Assembly: GCA_949316235.1 (NCBI GenBank)
Contig: OX438748.1
Span: 29,196,836-29,260,835, forward strand
DNA from: Oegoconia quadripuncta
Lineage: Eukaryota > Arthropoda > Insecta > Lepidoptera > Autostichidae
DNA: 64,000 nt
Direction of reading: 5' to 3'
The notes under the pieces were generated by a model. The model saw only the letters and a list, made by a program, of their open reading frames with translations. It ran no database searches and had not been told where the DNA came from. Position 1 is the stretch's first letter. Each line of letters opens with the position of its first letter. Positions 52,735 to 62,035 of the stretch are shown here, in pieces. The translations under genes were made by a program, and so were the position numbers.

Positions 52735-52800
52735 TAAATGCACACGTGACAGTTGGTGAGCTCATCGCCGTTAAAACGTGCAAATATATAGATGTTTTTT
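52735..52800 (-). repeat. Repeat G fragment
   Basis: GCACACGTGACAGTTGGTGA and CTCATCGCCGTTAAAACGTG, matching 35640-35690. Confidence 0.6.
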
Positions 52801-53029
52801 GGCTTTATGTTAGGAATCAAATATGTCTCTTTGATATACAATGTATCTCCTGAAGCCATCGTTTCGCACACACTCCGACTACGTCACATTCGGAACAATG
52901 TGACGATGGCGCCGTGCGCATTATATATGCAAACTTGTTAAGTGGGATGTGCCCGGAACGAAGTCTCAAACCAATGATAAGGTCCTGTCTGCTTAATTTA
53001 CCGCATATTTGTGCTTTTACCACTTCTGT

Positions 53030-53160
53030 AACTGTATTTTCTTCTCTGTTGCGCAATAAAGTGTTTTTTTTTTATGATTAGATGAATACGCCTTTTACCA
53101 CAATCTCACCTGATGGAAAGTGACGATGTAGCCGAAGATGAAGAACGCGATGAGTGTGTT
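53030..53160. mobile_element. LINE tails: repeat H (+) followed by LINE-K (-)
   Basis: CTGTTGCGCAATAAAGTG with a T run (53030-53075), then ACAATCTCACCTGATGGAAA and GACGATGTAGCCGAAGATG (53095-53150). Two LINE ends, tail to tail. Confidence 0.65.
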
Positions 53161-53254
53161 TGTATTGTATTATTTGTTGCACGTCGTCTGAGTTAAAAGG
53201 CTGTGACAGGCGTATGGACAGACAAACGGACACCAAGAGGATTCAATAAGCGTT

Positions 53255-53520
53255 TCAAAAAAATGCTTTATTTTGTAGGTACACAGGGTACACTTAAAAT
53301 AGTCAGATTTTACATTTTTTAAGCTACTGCTTGTTCAAAAGTCACTTTTTCCCTGAGAAGAACAAGCAAGAAACTCGAGAGGTTGCTCTTTTAAAAATAA
53401 AGGTTTTTATCTTACAAAATTATTAATTATTATTTTATAATATTTCATTATTAATTGTGAAATAGCCTGGTTACGCGAACGGGCTGTTCATGTCCATGAA
53501 TGTTTATCATCTAAATAATC
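53255..53520 (+). repeat. Repeat D, copy 1
   Basis: GGTACACAGGGTACACTTAA, AAGCTACTGCTTGTTCAAAA, GAACAAGCAAGAAACTCGAG and GTGAAATAGCCTGGTTACGC. Probably a LINE 3' untranslated region. It is followed by repeat E at 53640. Confidence 0.75.
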
Positions 53521-53639
53521 TGATATTTATGTTTCGTGTTGTCATTTTTAATCCGGATTACGCAGGTGGTGGTCAAACGCATCCGCAGTCCTTCATAAAA
53601 TAACAATTTCAGTAATTTAAAAACGTAAAACCCGATATT

Positions 53640-53745
53640 ATATTTTGTATTTTGCGGGCGCCATGTTGAATTTTGTACCCAATTTATATACGACACTCCG
53701 GAGTTCAAGGCGAATCGAATGACTACTTGAAATTCAAAATTCAAG
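53640..53745 (+). repeat. Repeat E, with repeat D
   Basis: GCGCCATGTTGAATTTTGTA, CACTCCGGAGTTCAAGGCGA and ATCGAATGACTACTTG. Confidence 0.6.
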
Positions 53746-53769
53746 TTATTTCTTATTATTTCGCGGGGA

Positions 53770-53897
53770 AATGAGTTATGCATAACTCCCTCGCCTGGGG
53801 GTCGCTGAGAGCGTTATGTGGGACTCTCCTCCCTAAACGGGAGGTACATCCACTAAAACCCTTCCTTCGTCGGCGGGGGTTTAGGACTTTTTTTTTA
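53770..53897. repeat. GC-rich LINE-like end
   Basis: GGTCGCTGAGAGCGTTATGT, TCCTCCCTAAACGGGAGGTA (an inverted CTCCC...GGGAG) and CCTTCGTCGGCGGGGGTTTA. I recognise this as a common lepidopteran repeat end. Class uncertain. Confidence 0.5.
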
Positions 53898-54048
53898 TTC
53901 GTTCAGAACGCGTTAGCACTTTACCTCAAGCACTCCTGATGTTAGGTGAAGATGAGGTCGAAGGTGGAAACGTACTCACCCGGAAAACGCGTCTTAATTG
54001 GGGGACTGGCTATCTTATCTCTGACAACCGGAACACAACAACTTCCAG
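53898..54048 (-). mobile_element. SINE-B, 3' half
   Basis: GAACGCGTTAGCACTTTACC, GAAGATGAGGTCGAAGGTGG and CTGACAACCGGAACACAACA. Confidence 0.83.
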
Positions 54049-54059
54049 GTCCCCTCGCT

Positions 54060-54300
54060 CTGCCCCCATATAGGCCCCATTTTGTAGGTATACAGGGTAC
54101 ATTTAAAATAGTCAGATTTTATATTTTTTAAGCTACTGCTTGTTCAAAAGCCAATTTTCCCCTGAGAAGAACAAGCAAGAAACTCGAGAGGTTGCTCTTT
54201 TTTAAAAAAAGGTTTTTATATTACAAAATTATTATTTTATATTATAATATTTCATAATTTAATTGTGAAATAGCCTGGTTATGCGATTGCTCTGTTATCT
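54060..54300 (+). repeat. Repeat D, copy 2
   Basis: Nearly the same as 53255-53520: GGTATACAGGGTACATTTAA, AAGCTACTGCTTGTTCAAAA and GAACAAGCAAGAAACTCGAG. Confidence 0.78.
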
Positions 54301-54379
54301 ACATACGTACGATCGAAAAACGTTACTCACGTTTTTGGGGCACTCGGATAAAAATCAAAATCAAATTTTGTATTTTCCG

Positions 54380-54545
54380 GGCACCATGTTGGATTTTTTA
54401 CAATAAAATCTATCTAATGCTATAACGCTGGGGCTGGGGGTCAAGACGAATCTAACGACACCTTACACTTCAAAATCGGTCAAGGCCCTTTAGATACACC
54501 TGAAAAACATTACCCTTTCTTCCTGGGGCAGTCGCGTAATAACAA
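54380..54545 (+). repeat. Repeat E, with repeat D copy 2
   Basis: CACCATGTTGGATTTTTTAC, AAGACGAATCTAACGACACC, TTCAAAATCGGTCAAGGCCC and GGGGCAGTCGCGTAATAAC. Confidence 0.65.
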
Positions 54546-54716
54546 AGACTCTTTTTAACCCCCAATGGGAAAAGATAGAATTTGATCGCTAAGAGTGAGT
54601 GTTTGTCTGTGGCGCTGTCGATATTAAACCGGATGATTTAGCGGTTTTGTTTTAATCGCTTGTTTTCTCGGGGGGTTTCTCAATTTTTTATTGTATTTGT
54701 TTTGTAAAATGATAGA

Positions 54717-54845
54717 TAAGATTGGAAGAAAAAACGTACTGTACCGACCCCAAATAAATTGGGACCAGGACGAGAAGATGATGATGATATTCCTTTTGTG
54801 CAATAACGTGTATTTGAATTGTATTGTATACATACAAATATTGAA
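54717..54845 (+). pseudogene. RTE 3' tail followed by repeat H tail
   Basis: AAGATTGGAAGAAAAAACGT, ACCCCAAATAAATTGGGACC and AGGACGAGAAGATGATGATG match the end of the 4047-4170 copy. Then TTTTGTGCAATAACGTGTAT and TTGTATTGTATAC. Confidence 0.7.
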
Positions 54846-54864
54846 TACAAATTATTATTATAGG

Positions 54865-54915
54865 GTCTTTGGCCTTATCTTCACTTAACATCAGATTGAG
54901 GGCAAGTGTTCGTCG
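54865..54915 (+). mobile_element. SINE-B fragment
   Basis: GGCCTTATCTTCACTTAACA and TCAGATTGAGGGCAAGTG only. Confidence 0.65.
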
Positions 54916-55194
54916 CGTATTAACATAAAGGTTCACAGTTCTGGGATTCTTTTTGTTACAGTTTAGTTTATTTAGCATGACAAAAAGTGATCTTGGTTTT
55001 TGTAATAAAATAATGTAGCAATATTTTTTTATGTATCCCCTAATCCATTTTAGGCATGTACACGAGTAGGATTATACTGCGAACAAACTCAATTAGTCTT
55101 TGTAACTTCGGGATTGAGTTATAATAGCCAAAATGGAAAAGCTTTTAGTACTATAGGTACGTATAAATTTCCTTACATTTATATATACACGCAA

Positions 55195-55385
55195 GTTTTC
55201 CGTTCACGGCTTCGCCTGCGTGTAATAACTTTAATTAATTTGTTTATCCCACAGGAACTAATCACTTCATCGGGATAAAAAATATCCAATGTTTTAATCC
55301 AAGGTGTGTTCTACCTATATACCAAATTCCATCCAAATCCGTTCATCTGTTTCACCGTGATTGAGCAACAAATAACAATTTATTT
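55195..55385 (-). mobile_element. Lepidopteran GCGAAAGTTTGGATG repeat, 5' end missing
   Basis: ACGGCTTCGCCTGCGTG, CACAGGAACTAATCACTTCA and ACCAAATTCCATCCAAATCC. It stops before the AAACTTTCGCATT end. Confidence 0.82.
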
Positions 55386-55414
55386 TTTTAACCGACGCAA
55401 AAAGAGACGTGTTA

Positions 55415-55465
55415 TAAGTTTTTATGCACAACTGGTTAGCACTTGACTTCAATCACAACGATACG
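55415..55465 (-). mobile_element. SINE-B tail fragment
   Basis: TTTTTATGCACAACTGGTTA and GCACTTGACTTCAATCAC, cut off before the body. Confidence 0.7.
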
Positions 55466-55570
55466 AACCCGCAACGATATTCAATAGCATATTATCATTT
55501 CACAGACGACATTTTCTTTTTATGTACCACGGGTTGGTACTTGACCTCAATCATACCTGATGTTAAGTGA
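55466..55570. repeat. 105-bp block identical to 59140-59244
   Basis: Half of the block is the 3' flank of a SINE-B and half is its tail end. No mismatch was seen between the two copies. Confidence 0.93.
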
Positions 55571-55840
55571 GTATGAGGGCGAAGGTGGTACGTATGATTC
55601 GGAAACTCCATCTTATTTGGGGCATTGGCTATCTTATCTATGACAACCGGAACAATGTTATTAAACATTGCTGTTTGGTGGCAGACTTAGATAAGATGGT
55701 AATAGCTAGTCAGGCGGACATTTAAAATGCCCTACCACGAACCAAACCAAGTACTAAATATGTACCCCGCCGGGGATCAAACCCGCGACCTCCGTATCCT
55801 AAAACCTATGTTGTTTATATCGAGCAACAGAGGCGGTCGA
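55515..55840 (-). mobile_element. SINE-B, full length
   Basis: TTATGTACCACGGGTTGGTA, TGATTCGGAAACTCCATCTT and ACATTGCTGTTTGGTGGCAG, then GGGGATCAAACCCGCGACC and CGAGCAACAGAGGCGGT. Confidence 0.88.
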
Positions 55841-55854
55841 AAGTTGAAATTTTA

Positions 55855-55985
55855 CATACATACATAACATAATATCACGCCTGTTTCCCGTAGGGGTAGG
55901 CAGAGACCACAGACTTCCACATGCGGTGTTCATACATGCACGTTGATTTGGTACTCTTAAATTGGCCTTCCTTTAAGACGTCCCG
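55855..55985 (+). repeat. Repeat V
   Basis: CATACATACATAACATAATA, TCACGCCTGTTTCCCGTAGG and GGTAGGCAGAGACCACAGAC. Short pieces of it start the LINE copies at 33790 and at 51367 (reverse). Known to me as a common lepidopteran repeat of unclear class. Confidence 0.6.
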
Positions 55986-56054
55986 ATTTGATCATGGTAC
56001 GTTTGCCGTGGTCTTTGAAATTTGATGCCTATATATCTATATGTTTAACTGTAG

Positions 56055-56335
56055 GCTTTAAGCTACTGCTTATGCAAAATGCAACAAGCAAGAAACTCGA
56101 GGGGTTGTTCTTTTTAAAAACGGATTTTTATATTACAAATAGGATTTTACATTTCATTATTAATTGTGAAATAGCCTGGTATGCGAACGAGCTGATTAAA
56201 TCTAAGGATGTTTATCATCTAAATAGTCTAATATTTTATAAGCATCGCCCTTTCCATAGGTCTTATGATCTTGAGCTTTCTTATGAGGCCCATTATGAGA
56301 CTCTAATGAATTCATATAATACAATCGTATTTTTT
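56055..56335 (+). repeat. Repeat D, copy 3, then a LINE piece
   Basis: AAGCTACTGCTTATGCAAAA, GCAACAAGCAAGAAACTCGA and GTGAAATAGCCTGGTATGCG. From 56265, CTTGAGCTTTCTTATGAGGC and CCATTATGAGACTC resemble the 18420-18605 LINE fragment's upstream part. A 116-codon frame over it is not a gene. Confidence 0.6.
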
Positions 56336-57049
56336 TAATTGACAGAAATTCTACTGAATGGATTTGGATGGAATTCACATCTTAATTAGGTCCGGATGAA
56401 AATTTAGGGTGAATTTTGAAAAAAAGAACATCTTAATCTGGTTAATCAGAACTAAACTTACAAACATTCAAAATTTATCTTTAACCTAGGCCGTGCCCTT
56501 TGCCCAAACAAAAGGGCAAAATTTTAATACTTTTTTATTCTTTACCACGACCACATTCCACAGAGTAAATTTCGGCGGATATGGCCAAGTCTTTTTATCC
56601 ATTCGAACAGGGTCACATACAAATGTGCACAAATAAGTAGGTATATTTCATTTCACATAATATGGTTTCATCATAAAAAGCACAAAACAAAAGATAATCA
56701 ATTCAATAATTACAATTTCATTCAAAGGCATTTTTCAATTAGACCTTTTATTAGACCATCTTCAGCACAAACCGGTGACTGATCGAGTCAAATTGGCGAG
56801 GGAGCAGATAAATGCGTCCCGAGTTTGCGCTGATTGAATGAGTTATACCCATTTACTGCGACATTACCATGGGGTTAAAAGTCACTCGGAAATCGCTCGA
56901 AATTTGTGTGAAGATTGTCGTCGCCGCGTCATCTTCGGTGCGGAATAATTAGGTGATAGTAATTATTTATGATTTAATATTTATCATACACGACATTATG
57001 AAGTAAAAATAATATGTCAATTAATAATTAATGACACCCGAGGAAGACA
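56336..57049. other. Unassigned sequence
   Basis: The piece 56760-56960 (GATCGAGTCAAATTGGCGAG, AGTCACTCGGAAATCGCTCG, TCGTCGCCGCGTCATCTTCG) is GC-richer than its surroundings, matches no repeat in the window and has no open frame. Possibly regulatory. Confidence 0.35.
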
Positions 57050-57092
57050 TATTTATAGATAGATAAATAAAGCGTTTATTTAGTTTATTGTT

Positions 57093-57425
57093 TAACCGCC
57101 TCCGTGGTTCAATGTAAACAACATTGGGTTTACGTTTCGGAGGTCGCGGATTCGATCCTCAGCGGGGTACATATTTAGTACTCGGTTTGATTGGTGGTAC
57201 GGCCTATTAAATGTCCGCCTGGCTAGCTACCACCATCTTACCTAAATCTGCCGCCAAACAGCAATGTTAATAGCATTGTTGTGTTCCGGTTGTCAGAGAT
57301 AAGATAGCCAGTCCCCCAAATAAGATGGAGATTCCGGATCAGTACGCTTCCACCTTCGACCTCATCATCACTTAACATCAGGTGTGATTGAGGTCAAGTA
57401 CCAACCCGATATGCATAAAAAAAAA
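57093..57425 (+). mobile_element. SINE-B, full length
   Basis: ACCGCCTCCGTGGTTCAATG, GCGGATTCGATCCTCAGCGG, the full body and CGATATGCATAAAAAAAAA. It sits directly after a LINE-type tail, AGATAGATAAATAAAGCG (57055-57072). Confidence 0.9.
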
Positions 57426-57569
57426 CCACTGTGTTCACACACACATAAATACTAAACATACAAATTAAAAGAAAAAAACAAATACAGAGAATGCAAAGGC
57501 ATACAAAATCTTTACAAATTATTTACTTTATCTGGCCAGTGTATGTATGACTTATGCTTTTATACGATT

Positions 57570-57735
57570 TATTGGTTAGCGGTTGACTTTAAATATACCT
57601 GATATTAAGTGACGATGGAAACGCCAACTTGATTTTGAGGACTGGCTATCTTATCTCTAATAATTACAACAATGCTATCAACATTGCTGCTTGGCAGCAA
57701 ACTTAGATAAGATTGTGGTAGCTAACTAGGCGGAC
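57570..57735 (-). mobile_element. SINE-B, partial
   Basis: TTGGTTAGCGGTTGACTTTA, CTGGCTATCTTATCTCTAAT and AACATTGCTGCTTGGCAGC. Confidence 0.78.
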
Positions 57736-57927
57736 CCTTACAAATATTTAACTATGAATCAAAATTCTCTTTGCGAACTATGCAATGTAAGTGGCTCATT
57801 TTATGATGATGCTTTCAGTAGTAGAGGTTTTCTAATCCTAAAACCGTCTGTAAACTTCTTTGGCGCAATAGTAACAACATTACCTATTAGATTACAGAGG
57901 GCTGGTTTTTTTATGGGTGGGTTAGCG

Positions 57928-58030
57928 CGACCTCAATCATACCTAATGTGAAAAGATGGTAAAGCCGAAGGTAGAAACGCGCTCACCCAGAAATACCTAC
58001 TTATTTGGGGAACTGGCTTCTTATCTCAAG
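57928..58030 (-). mobile_element. SINE-B, partial
   Basis: GACCTCAATCATACCTAATG, AAGCCGAAGGTAGAAACGCG and ACTTATTTGGGGAACTGGC. Confidence 0.75.
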
Positions 58031-58629
58031 CAGCTATAATTATCTAAAAGTATATTACTTACCACAAACCACCTACTGATACCCCGCAGGGATTTCGACC
58101 AGTTTTACCAAGAGTAATGGAGACGGTCCACCAGTTAGAACCTAATCGTGCTCGGTTTTTGTTATATGAGTATGTCCAAGTTGTACCACCATCATTATTG
58201 GCTTTGATGCCAGGCAGCAATGTCAAGAACATAATCTTACTCTGGTTGTGTGAAGTGTGATTGCCAGCTTTCGCTATTCGTTTTCTATTAGCGATGGTAA
58301 GCAACGTTTGACACGGTCAGTTCTTGGTCCCGGTTGTTTTTAATTGAAAAGTCGGTGGCCCACAGGGGCACCTTAAAAACACTGAGTGTCATGTACACCC
58401 GCTGGTATGACACAAATCCACACATCCACACTGGGCTTCAGAGGTGAGTTTTGACCTATACCCTCTTCTAATGAGAGGAGGTTGTACCCCAATAGTAAGG
58501 CGTGTAAGGCAGATTATGATGAACAGTTCAATATAATAATATGCATTTAGCTGGGTACCAGTAACGGGCTGATTGAAAACACTGATTATCAGGTGGCCAC
58601 TAGTCTAACACCTGTGAATCTGTACTGGG
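58031..58629. other. No recognisable gene
   Basis: An 81-codon minus frame (58059-58304) has no domain. GGGCCTTTTTTTGTTAATGC near 58628 is the next SINE tail. Confidence 0.4.
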
Positions 58630-58735
58630 CCTTTTTTTGTTAATGCACAACGGGTTAGCACTGGACCTCAATCACACCTGATATTAAGTGAAGATAAGGC
58701 TGAAGGTGGTAGCGTACTGACCCGGAACTAACTCA
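58630..58735 (-). mobile_element. SINE-B, 3' end only
   Basis: TTAATGCACAACGGGTTAGC, ACTGGACCTCAATCACACC and GGTAGCGTACTGACCCGGAA. Confidence 0.82.
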
Positions 58736-58969
58736 AAGCTATAGCGATAGCAATGCACTGTCTGTCCTTGGCATTGCGTTACGATTTGATATAAACGGGC
58801 GGTTTGTTCACGTCATGTACGATAATAATTTTCCCAAAGCAATTATGCGGTTATGCGGTCTGGATACGTAATGGATTATGGCCCATACTCTCACCTAGTG
58901 AAATGAGGACTGTACCCCAGCGATGGTAAGCTTAGCTGTTGTTAGTTTCATCAATAGAGCATAGGCTCA

Positions 58970-59133
58970 CCCTCTTATTCATAAAAAATTACAAACGCTT
59001 TATAAGCCTGTTTCAGTTAAAGTATGTTTTATCACGTTCTTTCATTACAACATTTCCTTATGAATGATAGAGACAAAACATACTTTAACTAAAACAGGCT
59101 TATACGTTTGCAAATTTTTATGAATAAGACAGT
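58970..59133. mobile_element. MITE-1, third copy
   Basis: CTCTTATTCATAAAAAATTA, ACAAACGCTTTATAAGCCTG and CAGTTAAAGTATGTTTTATC on the left; ACATACTTTAACTAAAACAG, GCTTATACGTTTGCAAATTT and TTATGAATAAGACAG on the right. It folds more completely than the 5343 copy. TA follows the right end (59134-59135); CA precedes the left. Confidence 0.85.
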
Positions 59134-59139
59134 TAGTGT

Positions 59140-59244
59140 AACCCGCAACGATATTCAATAGCATATTATCATTTCACAGACGACATTTTCTTTTTATGTA
59201 CCACGGGTTGGTACTTGACCTCAATCATACCTGATGTTAAGTGA
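59140..59244. repeat. 105-bp block identical to 55466-55570
   Basis: Starts six bases after MITE-1. See 55466. Confidence 0.93.
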
Positions 59245-59430
59245 AGATGAAGTGGAAGGTGGAAGCGTACTGATCCGGAATCTCCATCTTATTTGGGGGA
59301 CTGGCTATCTTATCTCTGACAACCGGAACACAACAATGCTATTAACATTGCTGTTTGGCGGCTGATTTAGATAAGATGGTGGTAGCTAGCCAGGCGGACA
59401 TTTAATAGGCCGTACCACCAACCAACCAAC
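59195..59430 (-). mobile_element. SINE-B, 5' part missing
   Basis: TTATGTACCACGGGTTGGTA, GATCCGGAATCTCCATCTTA, TTAACATTGCTGTTTGGCGG and TAGCTAGCCAGGCGGACATT, ending in an ACCAACCAACCAAC run instead of the tRNA-like head. Confidence 0.85.
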
Positions 59431-59434
59431 AAAC

Positions 59435-60115
59435 CAACATGAGTCATTCATGGTCTATGTGAGAAAAATGTGAATTACATCTAACTTTCGAGTAAAAATG
59501 GTACCATATTTCCAGCGATATCGGGACCCTTTGATTCGTAATGGTTCTTTATCTAGCGATTTGGCTGCTCGCCCTTTTGTTGGAAAAGGAAAGAGAGGTG
59601 TTTCAGCCATTCCACTCCGCTAGATTTATTTACGTATCACTTGGCTAAGTGAAAGTATTTGTACCCTTCTGTTCCGAATTAGAGGACCCTTCCTAGTAAT
59701 CCCGAGGGGATAGTTAGTAAGAATGTATTATTTTTAGGGAATCGTAAAACTGTCGGCGTGTGTCGACTTTGGTAGTGGGCGGTTGGTTATCCGAAGCCCA
59801 GTGTGATGAAAGTTATTACCGAGGACAAAGACTCTGATATGAAGCTATGAAAGTATATTATTTGAAAGTTGATGTTGAAATTTAAATAAGCCTATTTGGC
59901 CTGCTTTAAAAACCTAATATGCGAATATTACATGTGACCATTATGGGTATTTTAGGTTTATTATAAACGCACGACCTGTAACGTGATGTGGTATAATACT
60001 GAAACCACAGATTTTCTGACTACGAAACACGGAACTTCGAAGTAAATTCACTTCGAAAACAGAATTTATTCAACTAATAAGAAGTGTGTGAAAACTTCCG
60101 TGTTTCGAAACTTGG
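59435..60115. other. No recognisable gene
   Basis: A broken inverted repeat (CGAAACACGGAA at about 60023 and TTCCGTGTTTCG at about 60097) sits just left of the 60.1-kb element. Confidence 0.45.
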
Positions 60116-60185
60116 TATACCGGATGAGTTTTTTTTTTAGAAAAAATTAGGGCACGTGAGGTAAGTGAAATAGAAGTTACTGGCA

Positions 60186-60238
60186 TAGGTAGTATAATTT
60201 ACCATAGGTAGTATAATTTACCATAGGTAGTATAATAT
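60186..60238. repeat. 19-bp tandem repeat, 2.7 units
   Basis: ATAGGTAGTATAATTTACC repeated. It lies inside the left arm of the element, at the far 3' side of the LINE fragment. Confidence 0.9.
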
Positions 60239-60625
60239 TTAAACAAATGTTATCCTGGCATCATTATCTAAGAAGTATATTACTTAAACTCTGTCTCCTA
60301 CACTAGTCCTAGAACAGTATCGCAGGAAGACAGCTACCGTAGAAAAACAAATAAGTACCCAAGTTACATTTTTATACAATCTGTGATGCAATTAAAGGTT
60401 TTTTTTGTATATTAAGTTTAAAGAAAAGAAGAAAATGTAACATCTCTGCAAGTGTAGTTTTGTGGGAATACATATGAGTGTTAATGTATATGTGTGTGTA
60501 TGTGATTGCGAGTGTTCCTTTTTGTATAATGTGATGGCGGGCTATGATGCATATATAATATGATACCTGAGTGATATGCTCTATGATATATATGAAGATG
60601 CCTGTGAAGTGGACAATTGGAGATG

Positions 60626-60886
60626 CTATTTAATAACTTGCATTAGTATTTCGGTATGGTCATAGTCTTTAGTATGCAACCAGTCTTTCACCTTTGTTAA
60701 ATTAAGTTTCCTGTGGGCTTCGCTTTGGTTTTCCTTGCGATATATGTTAATCACGAAAGGTGTGAGAAATGTCCTAAAACGTTGTGCAAATACGGTTTTG
60801 ACTCCTTGTGTATATAACGAACCCAATCTAACATTACCACAATAGCAGATTAATTTATTGTTTGCATAGTCCTTAAAAACTCTCAC
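60626..60886 (-). pseudogene. LINE pol C-terminal fragment inside the inverted-repeat element
   Basis: 86 residues. VRLGSLYTQGVKTVFAQRF, RTFLTPFVINIYRKENQS, AHRKLNLTKVKDWLHTKD and HTEILMQVI-stop align in order with the end of the 49-kb LINE protein (HGVCPDTQFLKAF, FLYNKMNKVLKIY, KKTVTSWLKSL, DTEALLHIIS). It belongs to the same group but is a different family. The sequence below it looks like a 3' untranslated region. Confidence 0.72.
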
Positions 60887-61256
60887 AGCCAGTAGTTTAG
60901 TATCCTGATAGAGTGCAAAAGAAGCGTACCTAAAAGGTTTACCGAAGAGTATCTGTGTATAAAATAGTGGTTTTTTTTTTCAAAAGCATCATCGACGCTT
61001 GCGCCGTTCGGTTATTGTTATGCGACTGGCGTCATTCGTAGGGTTCCTGTCACGCAAAATTTAGTTGGAACTCATATTTTCTCCAGGTTTTTTTTAATTT
61101 ATTTAAGTAGTAATTATGTGGAATAGATTACAAACGCGAGCGTCAAATGACACAATGCTTCGTTCGATTATAGTTTAGAAAAAAAAAATTAAGCTACCTA
61201 TACCAATAGCTTCTATATGCCCTATTTTTTTTCCTTACGGTAATAAACTCATCCGG

Positions 61257-61829
61257 TATAATATTAAATGACAATTTCTAATATTAGCAGCCTTGTATAT
61301 CTATTTTATTTTTCGTTTGTAGTTTTGATTCACACTACGCAATAGTAGGGTATGTTTCAAATTCCTTGCAATGGTTGTCTGTAAGAGATCGCTCCAAGTA
61401 ATCAGACCGACTTTGTATATCTGTGTAAATTGGTTCTCTGTATATTTTTATGTTATTCACAATAAATAACATTCTTGATTCTTCCTTTTATGCATGCAGC
61501 AATGCCACCGCAAAACGAGAAGCTTGGGCATTCTTACACAGCAACTGTATTTTAAAACTAACTACGTATTCTGTATGGTTGCTCGGGTATTCTGTGATCG
61601 CTTTAGAGGTATGGTAATGAGAAAGTCGTTTAATTAACGATTGGGATGAAATGTAGTAAAAACTTTATCTCCCTGCCGAATTCCATTGACTCCCCTATGA
61701 CAGCTATTGACTCCTTGACCCCCCTTGACCTCCAAATACAACGGTAATGTTTAACATTTTAAACATTATCACGGCTTTTAAATAAACTAATTTGCTGATA
61801 AACTTTTTTATTTGACTAACTTTTTTTTT
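61257..61829. other. No recognisable gene
   Basis: AT-rich. GTTATTCACAATAAATAACATTC near 61452 looks like a LINE tail. No other structure. Confidence 0.4.
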
Positions 61830-61834
61830 ATGTA

Positions 61835-62035
61835 CAACGGGTCAGTACTTGACCTCAATCACACCTGATGTTAAGTGATGATGAGTCCAAGGATGGAAAG
61901 CGGACTGAACCGGAAACCCCATCCTATTTGAGAGACTGGCTATCTTATCTCGACAACTGGAACACAACAATGCCATTAACATTGCTGTTTGACTTAGATA
62001 AGATGGTGGTAGCTAGCCAGCTAACTTAATTAGAA
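61835..62035 (-). mobile_element. SINE-B, 3' two thirds
   Basis: TTATGTACAACGGGTCAGTA, CAATCACACCTGATGTTAAG and AAACCCCATCCTATTTGAG, to GGTGGTAGCTAGCCAGC. GGCGGCAGA is deleted and the head is missing. Confidence 0.85.

Larger units (their letters stand above)
60120..61256. mobile_element. DNA element with long terminal inverted repeats, 1137 bp
   Basis: Left CCGGATGAGTTT and right AAACTCATCCGG-type ends are flanked by TATA on both sides (60116-60119 and 61257-61260). The inverted similarity reaches about 80 bp inward with gaps (AATTAGGGCACGTG, TAGAAGTTACTGGCATAGG against ATAGGGCATATAG, AAGCTATTGGTATAGG). No transposase is visible. It holds a minus-strand LINE fragment. A solo end lies at 1930. 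Confidence 0.75.

Noticed and set aside
55988..56338. A 116-codon plus-strand frame
   Set aside because: It spans the end of repeat V, repeat D and a LINE piece; no continuous homology.
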